A stretch of DNA of 64,000 bases from Pedobacter montanisoli (GTDB lineage Bacteria > Bacteroidota > Bacteroidia > Sphingobacteriales > Sphingobacteriaceae). Of this stretch, positions 26,794-34,926 are shown piece by piece. Location of the stretch: positions 1,612,001 to 1,676,000 of the forward strand of contig NZ_JALGBH010000001.1 of the NCBI RefSeq assembly GCF_022809115.1, given 5' to 3'. Below the pieces are notes generated by a model. It did no database searches and was not told where the DNA came from. It saw nothing but the letters and a program-made list of their open reading frames with translations. The position numbers were made by a program, and so were the translations under genes. Each line of letters begins with the position of its first letter. Positions within the stretch are counted from its first letter, which is position 1.

Positions 26794-29700
26794 TTAATTG
26801 CTCTCTTCTGTTTCTTCCAGCTTACCTTCTTTATTACGTTTTAATTTAACCACGGGCTTTTCCTGTGTACCGGTTACGCTTAAAGGAATACCAATAATGC
26901 CGAATGGAGGCAAACCTAATCTGCCACTTAAATTTATTTTGCCATCAAAACTTACCTGCCCTTCAAAACGCGGTCTGAAACCGGCTATTTTCATTTTGGT
27001 GCGTTCTATAGTGATGACATTATTCTTAATAGTAGATTTTACTTCTATATCTTTTAAATGAGGATTATTTAAACTGTCTCTGCCAGTTGTTTTACTCACG
27101 GCATTCATCATCTTAAATCCAGCAAGTTTAACGTCTTTCAGAGTTAAAACACCTTCACCTTTAATAGAAGGAAAAATAGGGTACATTTCATCATTTAATT
27201 TACCACTTAACTGATAATTCAGTCCAACTAAGCCCTTAACATTAGAGGCAGATGAAACCATGTCTCTGAAGAGCTGTATCTCTTTGTATGCTCTTGAAAT
27301 ATCAAAGTTTTCTGCGGCAAGTTTAAAATCAAACATAGCCGTTAATGGAGACATACTTTTATACATTGCGCTCATATTAACAGTTGCGCCTGCTAATTCG
27401 AAACCTGTTTCTTTAAGATTTATGCTGCCATTGCTAACTTGCATATTTCCTTTGGCATTTTTAATATTTAAGCCATTATAAAGAACCTGTTTTGCATTTG
27501 CTTGGAAAATAATATCTAAGTTGCTAGGGACCAATATTACACCTTTGGTACTCGATTTATTCGCTTGTGTGTCATTACCATCGGCAAAGACCATAAATTC
27601 ATCAGCTACGAGCTTATTGCTGTTCAACACAAACTTTCCTTTGAGCTTCTCTTTATCATCAAATACATAGTTGATGTAATTATTCAGGTCGCCATTAAGA
27701 TTGAAATCTGATGAGCCATATGAAGCTTTAAATTCGTCAAATTTTAGAACAGAAGGTGTAAAAGAAAATTTCCCACTGCTGATCATAAAACTTTTCGGGA
27801 AAATATCTGTATTAATATCCAGGTCTTTAATGCGCATAATACCACTATTGTTTAACCTGTTATACCTACCTGCCATGGCATCGCTTTGGATACCCTTTAA
27901 TGAAAAATTAGTATAAATAAAGCCTTTAACCTGATAACCCTTAACCGCAAATACTTTATAGATCTTTTCAAGATCCAGACTACCTCTCGAAGCAATATCA
28001 TATGAAACATTGTCGAGATTGTTAACCTGTGCTTTTAATAAGAAAGGCTGATTGGCCATTTCAAATGAAATAGGTTTAATATTTAAGGTAGTGCCTTTAA
28101 GTGTGCCATCTGTGTTTACGATCATGGCATCTATATTGATTTTTTCAAGGGCTTCACTAAAATTAGCAGTTTTAATGTAGCCTTCGTCCAGTTTAACCGA
28201 GGTTGTAGTTACAGGAAATTGCTTTTTTGATTTGTTATAAGAACCTTTACTATTTAGATCTATAGATAGTTTCCCTTTTAAAACCAGGTCTTTAATCGGG
28301 TAGAAATTTTTGATCTCGGCAAAATTGATTACAGTTTTTAATCCTGCGTCTATGGTAAAGTTATTAATGGTTTGTAAACGGGCGTGCCCTTTTATATAAT
28401 TAGACATTGCATTAATATCTACATCGTTAAAGGCTAATACCGTGTTTTTATAGTCCCCGTCATTATTATGACCTGTAAAATTAAAACTGATTTTATCAAT
28501 GGCAGATGGCAGAGCGGCATATTTGAAATACCCGTTAGTTAATGTTATGCCTGCATCAAAGCGAGGTACAGTTGCGATAACAGTATCTGTTTTTCTTATG
28601 CCACTTTTAATAATTTTTCTACTGAATTTTCCGTCAGCGTTGATGTTCATAACCAATTTACCTTTCATAACTACGCTGTCTAAATTGATGATTTTAGCCC
28701 AGTTTTCGAGGTTAATGTTAGAACGGGTTCGGGTATAAATCTCAGGTTCTTTTAAACCCTTTATCTTGGTTACCGAAGCAAAAAAGTCTTTATCAATATT
28801 AAAGAACAAACTATCCATGTTTACATTTAAACTATCCGGATTAAGCCCTGGCAGAGAGGTATGCAGGTTAAGGAATAGGTTCTTAATGGTTTGTGGAGTA
28901 TTTGGATTGGTGATTTCTCCATCCCTGATCTTCATATTAAAAGTTAAAGAAGGCATGGTGTGATTGTGGGCCATGTATTTTCCAATTAAAGCTGCATCTA
29001 TTTCTCCATATCCTTTAATTTTTGTGCGCTCCATACGATCGGCAATTTCAGGTGGAAGAGCTGAAAAAATTCCTTGCAAATCGGTCTCTTTAGCTTTGGT
29101 CCTGAAATCCAAGTCATATCCATCTTTTAAGAAAGAGAATCTACCTACAAATTGAATAGGTAAATCATTGATACGGAGATTGTTCTCGTCAAAAATAAGG
29201 TCAAGAGAATTTGTATTTATTTTGGTAACGAGTTTAGCGTTAAGTTTCTTGTTTAATAAATAAGGTGTGTTTGCGTAATAGATATTTGCACTTTTTATCT
29301 TTAACCTACTTTTTAGATCAAATATAGCATGGCTTAAGTCACCTGTTCCACTATAATTGAGCTCTTCTGCCTTAATCAGCATGGGTATAGATTTATCATG
29401 GTAAAGCAGATTGGTATTCTTGATATAAATACCACTGATCTTTAAAGCTGTGCTGCTTGTATCAGCAGGTTTATCTGTTGCTGGCTTGCTTTCGTAAACA
29501 TTATAATTTGCCCTTCCGGCAGAGTCGGCCAATATATTGATCTTGCCATTGTCTATATAGAATTTGTCCACTTTAATCTGCTTGCCAAATAAAGAAAACA
29601 AGTCCACACCTAATGATAATTGTTCGGCATACAATAAAGTATCATTTTTAAAGGGTTCAGAACCCTTGAGCAAAAATGAGTTTAAGTTTAGAGTAAGGGA

Positions 29701-29937
29701 AGGGAAATGGCTAAAAAAAGACAGACTTGTACTTTTAAATGCAACCTCGCCCTTAATGTTTTTATTAATGAGACTGGTAATTTTTTGATTTACCGTTTGA
29801 GGAATTAAGAGAGGAATAAGGAATAATAAGGCCAGAATAGAAACCAGTGTTATGCCAGTAATTTTAAAGATCTTCTTCAATTTGAATGTTGTAGGGTTAA
29901 CTTTTGCAAAGATAGAGTTTAAAATAGTTAAGGTCAA
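26794..29937 (-). CDS. AsmA-like / DUF748-type large envelope protein
   Basis: A 1047-residue protein with one N-terminal transmembrane helix (about residues 24-47, ITLVSILALLFLIPLLIP) and a long periplasmic body made of beta-rich repeats, as in AsmA, TamB and YhdP. Those proteins bridge the periplasm and are linked to phospholipid transport to the outer membrane. Family features include the early KGEVAFKSTSLSFFSHFPSLTLNL segment and the C-terminal ISLSGRLGLP-like region that precedes the end. The last residues are charged (KLKRNKEGKLEETEESN). A single gene, about twice the size of AsmA and within the range of the family. Confidence 0.88.
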   Translation of the reverse strand: MTLTILNSIFAKVNPTTFKLKKIFKITGITLVSILALLFLIPLLIPQTVNQKITSLINKNIKGEVAFKSTSLSFFSHFPSLTLNLNSFLLKGSEPFKNDTLLYAEQLSLGVDLFSLFGKQIKVDKFYIDNGKINILADSAGRANYNVYESKPATDKPADTSSTALKISGIYIKNTNLLYHDKSIPMLIKAEELNYSGTGDLSHAIFDLKSRLKIKSANIYYANTPYLLNKKLNAKLVTKINTNSLDLIFDENNLRINDLPIQFVGRFSFLKDGYDLDFRTKAKETDLQGIFSALPPEIADRMERTKIKGYGEIDAALIGKYMAHNHTMPSLTFNMKIRDGEITNPNTPQTIKNLFLNLHTSLPGLNPDSLNVNMDSLFFNIDKDFFASVTKIKGLKEPEIYTRTRSNINLENWAKIINLDSVVMKGKLVMNINADGKFSRKIIKSGIRKTDTVIATVPRFDAGITLTNGYFKYAALPSAIDKISFNFTGHNNDGDYKNTVLAFNDVDINAMSNYIKGHARLQTINNFTIDAGLKTVINFAEIKNFYPIKDLVLKGKLSIDLNSKGSYNKSKKQFPVTTTSVKLDEGYIKTANFSEALEKINIDAMIVNTDGTLKGTTLNIKPISFEMANQPFLLKAQVNNLDNVSYDIASRGSLDLEKIYKVFAVKGYQVKGFIYTNFSLKGIQSDAMAGRYNRLNNSGIMRIKDLDINTDIFPKSFMISSGKFSFTPSVLKFDEFKASYGSSDFNLNGDLNNYINYVFDDKEKLKGKFVLNSNKLVADEFMVFADGNDTQANKSSTKGVILVPSNLDIIFQANAKQVLYNGLNIKNAKGNMQVSNGSINLKETGFELAGATVNMSAMYKSMSPLTAMFDFKLAAENFDISRAYKEIQLFRDMVSSASNVKGLVGLNYQLSGKLNDEMYPIFPSIKGEGVLTLKDVKLAGFKMMNAVSKTTGRDSLNNPHLKDIEVKSTIKNNVITIERTKMKIAGFRPRFEGQVSFDGKINLSGRLGLPPFGIIGIPLSVTGTQEKPVVKLKRNKEGKLEETEESN

Positions 29938-29995
29938 TCTATTATCATATTTAAAATGAATTGTCTGATTGATTTTTAAGATTAATTATTGTTTG

Positions 29996-30014
29996 TTACT
30001 TTTGAACTGTAATA
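29996..30014 (+). promoter_or_regulatory. Candidate Rrf2 operator upstream of its own gene
   Basis: TTAC (29996-29999) and GTAA (30009-30012) form a dyad with a 9-bp spacer. The right half lies in AACTGTAATA (30005-30014), a 10-mer that recurs upstream of the next gene. Confidence 0.4.
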
Positions 30015-30028
30015 TTTTTTGATACAGA

Positions 30029-30436
30029 ATGAATAACGGAAGATTTGCCATTGCCTTACATATACTGGTTTTGTTAACTAAAAACCAAGGTGAGCTGTTG
30101 TCATCAGAATATATTGCAGGCAGTATCAATATCAATGCTGCAATGGTACGTAAAGCCTTACAAGGTTTAAAGCAAAAAGGTTTTGTTCAAAGTAAGGAGG
30201 GAAAACATGGCGGAGTAAGTTTAGCGAAAAACCCTCAGGATATTATATTGTCTCAAATCTATAGTAGCATAAGAGAAACAGCTATTTTAGGAAGTAAACA
30301 ACAACCCAATCCAAACTGTTTAGTAGGAAAGCAAATTAATACACATCTCGATACTTTGTATAGGGATGCAGAAAAGGCTTTGGTTGAGGCTTTAGGAAAG
30401 CAAACCTTATTGGAGTTTGCGCAAAAGTTTAAGTAA
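30029..30436 (+). CDS. Rrf2-family transcriptional regulator
   Basis: A winged-helix regulator, 135 residues. The N-terminal HTH covers about 15-60 (LLSSEYIAGSININAAMVRKALQGLKQKGFVQSKEG). A single Cys stands near residue 99 (PNPNCLVGKQ), fewer than the three of IscR, so it is not an obvious Fe-S sensor. It resembles the YwnA type and may respond to an electrophile or NAD(P)H-related signal through its one Cys. The next gene is a Rossmann NAD(P)-binding protein; both have the AACTGTAATA half-site upstream, so the regulator probably controls itself and that gene. Confidence 0.88.
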   Translation: MNNGRFAIALHILVLLTKNQGELLSSEYIAGSININAAMVRKALQGLKQKGFVQSKEGKHGGVSLAKNPQDIILSQIYSSIRETAILGSKQQPNPNCLVGKQINTHLDTLYRDAEKALVEALGKQTLLEFAQKFK

Positions 30437-30450
30437 AATTTTTTATCTTA

Positions 30451-30471
30451 AACTGTAATAAGAATAGTTAC
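30451..30471 (+). promoter_or_regulatory. Candidate Rrf2 operator upstream of the NAD(P)-binding protein
   Basis: AACTGTAATA (30451-30460) recurs exactly. GTAA (30455-30458) and TTAC (30468-30471) again form a dyad with a 9-bp spacer, in the gap between the regulator and the next gene. Confidence 0.4.
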
Positions 30472-30494
30472 AATTATAATTAAAATATAGATAT

Positions 30495-31142
30495 ATGAAA
30501 GTAGTAGTAATTGGAGCCACAGGGTTTGTTGGCAAAAATCTGGTAAATGAACTGGCAAATAGGGGGCATCAAGTTTTAGCGATTGTCCGTAATACTGAGA
30601 AGGTGGATGCAAAAGAGAATGTTGAAACTAAAAGTATAGATATTACCAATTCTGATGAATTAAAGCATGCAATTGAAGGAGCAGATGCGGTAATCAGTGC
30701 ATTTAACGCAGGATGGACCAATCCTAATCTTTATCATGATTTTATTGAAGGCGCAGAAAGCATTCAAAAAGCAGTAATCGAAGCTGGCGTTAAACGATTT
30801 ATTGTGATTGGTGGGGCCGGCAGTTTGTATATTGATGGTAAACAACTGGTTGACGGAATAGATTTTCCTGAAAATATTAAACCGGGTGCTACAGCTGCCA
30901 GAGACTACCTTGAAACCCTAAAAAAAGAAAATAATTTAGACTGGACCTATTTCAGTCCTGCAATTGAAATGCATCCGGGTATTGAGATAGGGAGAACGGG
31001 ACATTACAGACTAGGTTTAGAGAATCCAGTGTTTGATGAAAATGGTCACTCTATACTTTCTGTAGAAGATGTTGCAGTAGTTATTGCAGATGAACTGGAG
31101 CAAAGCAAACATGTTAAACAACGTTTTACGGCAGCTTACTAA
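30495..31142 (+). CDS. NAD(P)-binding Rossmann protein, NmrA/YwnB-like
   Basis: An atypical short-chain dehydrogenase fold, 215 residues. The dinucleotide motif GATGFVGKNLVNELANRGH is at residues 8-26, with ADAVISAFNAG and the FIVIGGAGSLYIDG strand typical of YwnB/BLVRB-like NAD(P)H-binding proteins. No Tyr-x-x-x-Lys catalytic pair is clear, so it may be a reductase of this subgroup or a redox sensor. It lies 58 bp after the Rrf2 regulator with a shared operator-like motif. Confidence 0.82.
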   Translation: MKVVVIGATGFVGKNLVNELANRGHQVLAIVRNTEKVDAKENVETKSIDITNSDELKHAIEGADAVISAFNAGWTNPNLYHDFIEGAESIQKAVIEAGVKRFIVIGGAGSLYIDGKQLVDGIDFPENIKPGATAARDYLETLKKENNLDWTYFSPAIEMHPGIEIGRTGHYRLGLENPVFDENGHSILSVEDVAVVIADELEQSKHVKQRFTAAY

Positions 31143-31166
31143 GCAAAAAGTATAAAATCGTAATAG

Positions 31167-31209
31167 ATAACCTCGCTGGCTTGGTTTGTTTTGCGGGGTT
31201 ATTTTTTCT
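31167..31209 (+). terminator. Intrinsic terminator overlapping convergent stop codon
   Basis: ATAACCTCGC (31167-31176) pairs with GCGGGGTTAT (31193-31202) with one wobble, followed by a T-run. The right arm runs into the stop codon of the convergent DUF1801 gene. Confidence 0.65.
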
Positions 31210-31558
31210 TATTAAGATTTTGTTGAAGGCAGAACAATACAACCTTTTTGATCAATGGTTTAGGAAGCGGTTCTGTAATTGAAAATTGTATGGTGCCTTT
31301 TGAAGTTTTGTAATTTTTAAGCTCATCTGCAAAATGAACAATGGCTGCTGCGCCGGGATAAAGTCCGATGTGATTTATATAACCGGCAAAATGTATCAGA
31401 TTACCATTAAGCTTAAATGTAGGTATGCCATAACTGATAACCTGAGTGGCTTCAGCGGGAAGAAGGTCTTTAATGAAAGATCTGATTTCTTGTAATAATT
31501 TTTGTATATCAGCCGGAAAAGTAGCTATATACTCATCAACGTTTTGCGGTTTATTCAT
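31199..31558 (-). CDS. DUF1801 (YdhG/YobT-like) protein
   Basis: A small cytoplasmic protein of 119 residues, beginning MNKPQNVDEYIATFP. The family core ISYGIPTFKLNGNLIHFAGYINHIGLYPG is at about residues 45-73. Some relatives have been linked to intracellular iron handling, but I cannot support that here. I chose the ATG at 31558 rather than an upstream one at 31603 that would lie inside mazG. Only one base separates it from the mazG stop (31560), so it is the last gene of the mazG operon. Confidence 0.85.
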   Translation of the reverse strand: MNKPQNVDEYIATFPADIQKLLQEIRSFIKDLLPAEATQVISYGIPTFKLNGNLIHFAGYINHIGLYPGAAAIVHFADELKNYKTSKGTIQFSITEPLPKPLIKKVVLFCLQQNLNKKK

Positions 31559-31559
31559 T

Positions 31560-32366
31560 TCAATGTCTTTTTGCTTCATTCCAATATACATCCATTTCGG
31601 CAAGAGTCATATCTTGTAAAGCTTTTCCATTTTCCTTGGCTTTCTGCTCTAAATATTGAAAACGCTTTATAAATTTTTTATTGGTTTTTTCCAATGCATT
31701 TTCAGGGTTTATATTGATAAAACGGGCATAATTTACGAGAGAAAAAATCAAGTCACCAAATTCTGCTTCTGCTTTTTCGGTATCAATATCTTCGTCCTTT
31801 TCTATATTGAACTCTGCTTTAAATTCTTGTAATTCTTCTTCTACTTTTTGCCATACCTGTTCTTTTTTATCCCAGTCAAAACCAACTCCTCTTGCTTTTT
31901 CCTGTATTCTTCCGGCCTTAACCAAAGCAGGCAAAGATGAAGGGACACCTGCCAAAACAGATTTATTACCTTCTTTTAATTTAAGTTGTTCCCAGTTTCT
32001 TTTTACATCATCTTCATTCTTTACTTCCACATCGCCATAAATATGAGGATGACGGTTAATAAGCTTATCACACACACCATTTAATACATCGGTGATGTTA
32101 AAGGTATTTGTTTCGCTTGCTATACGGGCATAAAATACCAGATGCATCATAAGGTCTCCCAACTCTTTTTTAATCTCCTGCATATCCCCATCCAGAATTG
32201 CATCAGATAATTCGTAAGTTTCTTCTATGGTTAAATGCCTCAGCGTTTCCATGGTTTGTTTCTTATCCCATGGGCATTGTGTACGTAGTGTATCCAGCAC
32301 ATTCAATAAACGTAGAAAAGCGAGTTCGGGTGTTGCGGCACTTAAAGGAGCTATATTTGCAGGCAT
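31560..32366 (-). CDS. mazG: Nucleoside triphosphate pyrophosphohydrolase MazG
   Basis: Hydrolyses (d)NTPs to NMP and PPi, cleaning the nucleotide pool. Two MazG domains are present. The first (about residues 20-100) has CPWDKKQTMETLRHLTIEETYELSDAI and KKELGDLMMHL, where the Glu-x-x-Glu and Glu-x-x-Asp residues bind Mg. The second, around residue 190, has AEAEFGDLIFSLVNYARF. I chose ATG at 32366 (268 residues, MPANIAPL), because the 21 residues upstream do not resemble the family. It is fourth in a minus-strand group starting at mnmD. Confidence 0.94.
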   Translation of the reverse strand: MPANIAPLSAATPELAFLRLLNVLDTLRTQCPWDKKQTMETLRHLTIEETYELSDAILDGDMQEIKKELGDLMMHLVFYARIASETNTFNITDVLNGVCDKLINRHPHIYGDVEVKNEDDVKRNWEQLKLKEGNKSVLAGVPSSLPALVKAGRIQEKARGVGFDWDKKEQVWQKVEEELQEFKAEFNIEKDEDIDTEKAEAEFGDLIFSLVNYARFININPENALEKTNKKFIKRFQYLEQKAKENGKALQDMTLAEMDVYWNEAKRH

Positions 32367-32371
32367 TTTAT

Positions 32372-32677
32372 TTAAATAATATTTAATACAATCAAAATTG
32401 TGGTGATAAAAAGAACAATTAAACCGCAAAGAAACAAAACATCAGCTGCACCTTCTAGCTTATTTGATCTTGCATGTGCCTTACTGCGTAAGGACAGGAA
32501 AGAAAGAAAACAACTGGTCATAAAAATAACAATGGCCAATGCGGCACCTTCATCAATATAAGTAGATTGATTGAGTTTTGAGATCTTTACAGAGGTTAAA
32601 ACAATGAAACAGAAGCCCAGCAAATTGGCTGAGGTACTTAGTAAATGTGGTGCCTTTGGATGATTTTGATCTGACAT
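32372..32677 (-). CDS. Small membrane protein, 101 aa
   Basis: Three transmembrane segments are visible: about residues 14-31 (LLGFCFIVLTSVKI), 45-64 (ALAIVIFMTSCFLSFLSL) and 79-100 (DVLFLCGLIVLFITTILIVL). A short loop between helices 2 and 3 is basic. I recognise no family beyond small Bacteroidota membrane proteins. It is 4 bp from the AI-2E-type transporter gene and 5 bp from mazG, so it is co-transcribed. Confidence 0.7.
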   Translation of the reverse strand: MSDQNHPKAPHLLSTSANLLGFCFIVLTSVKISKLNQSTYIDEGAALAIVIFMTSCFLSFLSLRSKAHARSNKLEGAADVLFLCGLIVLFITTILIVLNII

Positions 32678-32681
32678 ATGT

Positions 32682-33797
32682 TTACTCTGCTTCTTCTATG
32701 CGTATTTTTTTGGTAAGTTGAAAACTACGGCGTTTTCTTGTTTTTCTTTTGGGTTGCTCGCCAAATAAAATAGCCCATGCTTTAAGCTCATCTATATTGG
32801 CAAAAATAATTTTCATCATGGCCAGATAGGGGATACATAAGAACATACCTGCTATACCCCAGATCATTTCGCCCAGAACAATACCTATAAAGGCGATTAA
32901 AGCATTGATTTTAACTTTTGATCCTACAACCAGAGGCATCAGTATGTTCCCATCAATGGCATGTACACCAACAAATATAAACACAACTACAAGTGCCTGA
33001 GCGCCACCAGCGGTTGCAAAGGTTATGAGTGTGCTTATGATCAATGCAATAGCGATGCCCAAATAAGGTATAATGTTAAAAATGCCGGCAACAAGCCCCA
33101 GTAAAATTGCATATTTAACCCCTAAGATGGACAGCGCTGTTATCATTAGGGTAGTTACAATAAGCATTTGTATGAATAAACCTGTAATGTATTTTTTAAT
33201 GATGCGTTGTATTTCGTTAACTATACTGTTTACCTTTTCTTTGTGCTCTTCTTTAAATACAGAAGTTAAAAATCTAAAGAGCAAACGACGATAGTTGAGC
33301 AGGAAAAAGGTAAAAAGTATAGTAAAACCCAAAAATAAAAGACTGGAAGAGAGCGTAATTATAGTGGTACCTAATACTGCAGCACCACTTGATAAGGCCT
33401 GTTCGGCAGTATTGCTAATATAAGATTGTTGTTTATAGGTATTGATATGGAATGTTTTGGATATCCAGATCTGAAGCTCATGAAAAGCTTTGGTAACCTC
33501 TTTTACCAGTAATGGCCAATCGGTCCATAATTCGCTAAGCTGGGCTGCAAAGAAATAAATAATAGCATATAATACAGCTATCATGGCAATCACAGCTACT
33601 ATGGCAGCAAGACTTCTTCTGAATTTAAGTTTATACTCAAGAAAATTAGTCAACGGTAAAAGTAAGAGTGCCATCAGTAAAGAAAATAGAAGAGGAGCTA
33701 ACAGACTTTTACCTAAGATTGCTAAATACCCTGACATCAGGATGGCTAACAACACTAAGGCAAAATGAGCAATAAATGGTAATTTTAGGTCTTTCAT
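32682..33797 (-). CDS. AI-2E family transporter (PerM/YdiK type)
   Basis: Inner-membrane protein, 371 residues, with about eight hydrophobic segments. The family pattern GLVAGIFNIIPYLGIAIALIIST is at about residues 230-252. A C-terminal basic tail (RKTRKRRSFQLTKK) is cytoplasmic. The family name comes from one AI-2-exporting member; most homologues have unknown or Na+/H+-related cargo, so transport of AI-2 should not be assumed. It lies 12 bp after mnmD. Confidence 0.9.
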   Translation of the reverse strand: MKDLKLPFIAHFALVLLAILMSGYLAILGKSLLAPLLFSLLMALLLLPLTNFLEYKLKFRRSLAAIVAVIAMIAVLYAIIYFFAAQLSELWTDWPLLVKEVTKAFHELQIWISKTFHINTYKQQSYISNTAEQALSSGAAVLGTTIITLSSSLLFLGFTILFTFFLLNYRRLLFRFLTSVFKEEHKEKVNSIVNEIQRIIKKYITGLFIQMLIVTTLMITALSILGVKYAILLGLVAGIFNIIPYLGIAIALIISTLITFATAGGAQALVVVFIFVGVHAIDGNILMPLVVGSKVKINALIAFIGIVLGEMIWGIAGMFLCIPYLAMMKIIFANIDELKAWAILFGEQPKRKTRKRRSFQLTKKIRIEEAE

Positions 33798-33809
33798 GGT
33801 ATGATATAT

Positions 33810-34478
33810 TTAATGTTTTAATGCCCTTAACATTTCTCTTTTCCCAGGAGCTCCTTTGATCTTTTCTATTTCAAATCCACAACTTTTTACTGCTCGTTTC
33901 AAATTTCCTGTAATAGCGTAAGTAATAAAAATACCTCGGCTTTTTAAGAAACTACAGGTATGAGCAATAATTTCATTGCTCCACATTTCGGGTTGATGTC
34001 TTACTGAGAAAGCATCATAATAAACAATATCGTACTTATCTGTACTGGTAAACTGTTCAAGTGCCAAATGTTTGATTTCAAGTGTGCAATTAGCTGTAAG
34101 TTGTACTTTGCTCGTTTTAGCCTTTTCATAATTTTCAGTAAAAATATCCCAGGTTTCTGGAGTAACAAAATTCTGATAACCAGTTTGTTTAATTATATCA
34201 ACTGATAAAGGAAATGCTTCTATGCCGGTATATTGTAATTTGATATTGTTTTGCAGGCAGAAATCAAGTGTTAATATAAAATTGAGGCCGGTACCAAAGC
34301 CTACTTCAAGTATGCGTACATGGTTGGTTTCTTCTAAGCTTAGAAAATGTTTTAATCCCGATTGGATAAAAACGTGCTCACTTTCCTGCAGTGCACCATG
34401 CGAAGAATGGTAATGTTCGCCAATAATAGGATTAAATAAAGTATTAGACCCGTCGGCAGTTTGTACTAAAACATTCAT
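33810..34478 (-). CDS. mnmD: tRNA 5-methylaminomethyl-2-thiouridine methyltransferase (MnmD)
   Basis: SAM-dependent methyltransferase completing the mnm5s2U modification at tRNA wobble position 34. At 222 residues it is the free-standing methylase domain, without the FAD-dependent MnmC(o) domain found in the E. coli fusion. Key segments are the start DGSNTLFNPIIGEHYHSSHGALQES, the SAM motif ILEVGFGTGLNF and DIVYYDAFSVRHQPEMW. First gene of the minus-strand group that continues to DUF1801. Confidence 0.9.
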   Translation of the reverse strand: MNVLVQTADGSNTLFNPIIGEHYHSSHGALQESEHVFIQSGLKHFLSLEETNHVRILEVGFGTGLNFILTLDFCLQNNIKLQYTGIEAFPLSVDIIKQTGYQNFVTPETWDIFTENYEKAKTSKVQLTANCTLEIKHLALEQFTSTDKYDIVYYDAFSVRHQPEMWSNEIIAHTCSFLKSRGIFITYAITGNLKRAVKSCGFEIEKIKGAPGKREMLRALKH

Positions 34479-34557
34479 TCTCTAAAATTAATGATTAAAC
34501 ATCAATATGCTCTTTTTGTTTTTAAATTTATAGGTGAATAGAAATACTTATTATCGT

Positions 34558-34896
34558 ATGAATATAGAAAGCCTTAGAGAATTTTGTTTATCGCTACTCG
34601 GTACTACAGAAGATATTAAATGGGAACACTTATGTTTTTTGATAGAAGAGAAGATCTTTATCATTATAGCCATTGATGACCATTGCAGATTTTCTGTTAA
34701 ATGCAACCCTGAAGAATTTGATGAACTGGTTGCCAGACCAGGAATAAAGCAGGCCAGTCATATGGCTAAAAGACAATGGATTGAAGTAGAAAATCTGGAA
34801 GTCTTAAAAGAAGAAGAGCTAAAACAAAGAATTCAAGATTCCAGAGCTTTGATCTTGGCTAAATTGCCCAAAAAGACACAGGCTAAGTACCAATAA
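34558..34896 (+). CDS. MmcQ/YjbR-like protein
   Basis: CyaY-like-fold protein of the MmcQ/YjbR family, 112 residues from ATG 34558 (an in-frame GTG at 34534 would add 8). The family core EDIKWEHLCFLIEEKIFIII and the SVKCNPEEFDELVARPGIKQASHMAKRQW segment are clear. Members may bind DNA, but no function is proven. Divergent from mnmD by 79 bp and followed by a terminator. Confidence 0.88.
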   Translation: MNIESLREFCLSLLGTTEDIKWEHLCFLIEEKIFIIIAIDDHCRFSVKCNPEEFDELVARPGIKQASHMAKRQWIEVENLEVLKEEELKQRIQDSRALILAKLPKKTQAKYQ

Positions 34897-34923
34897 AAAA
34901 GGAGGCTTTAAGCCTCCTTTTTT
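34895..34923. terminator. Bidirectional intrinsic terminator
   Basis: AAAAAAGGAGGCTT / AAGCCTCCTTTTTT, a perfect 14-bp repeat around one base, between the convergent MmcQ and M13 peptidase genes. Confidence 0.9.
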
Positions 34924-34926
34924 ATT

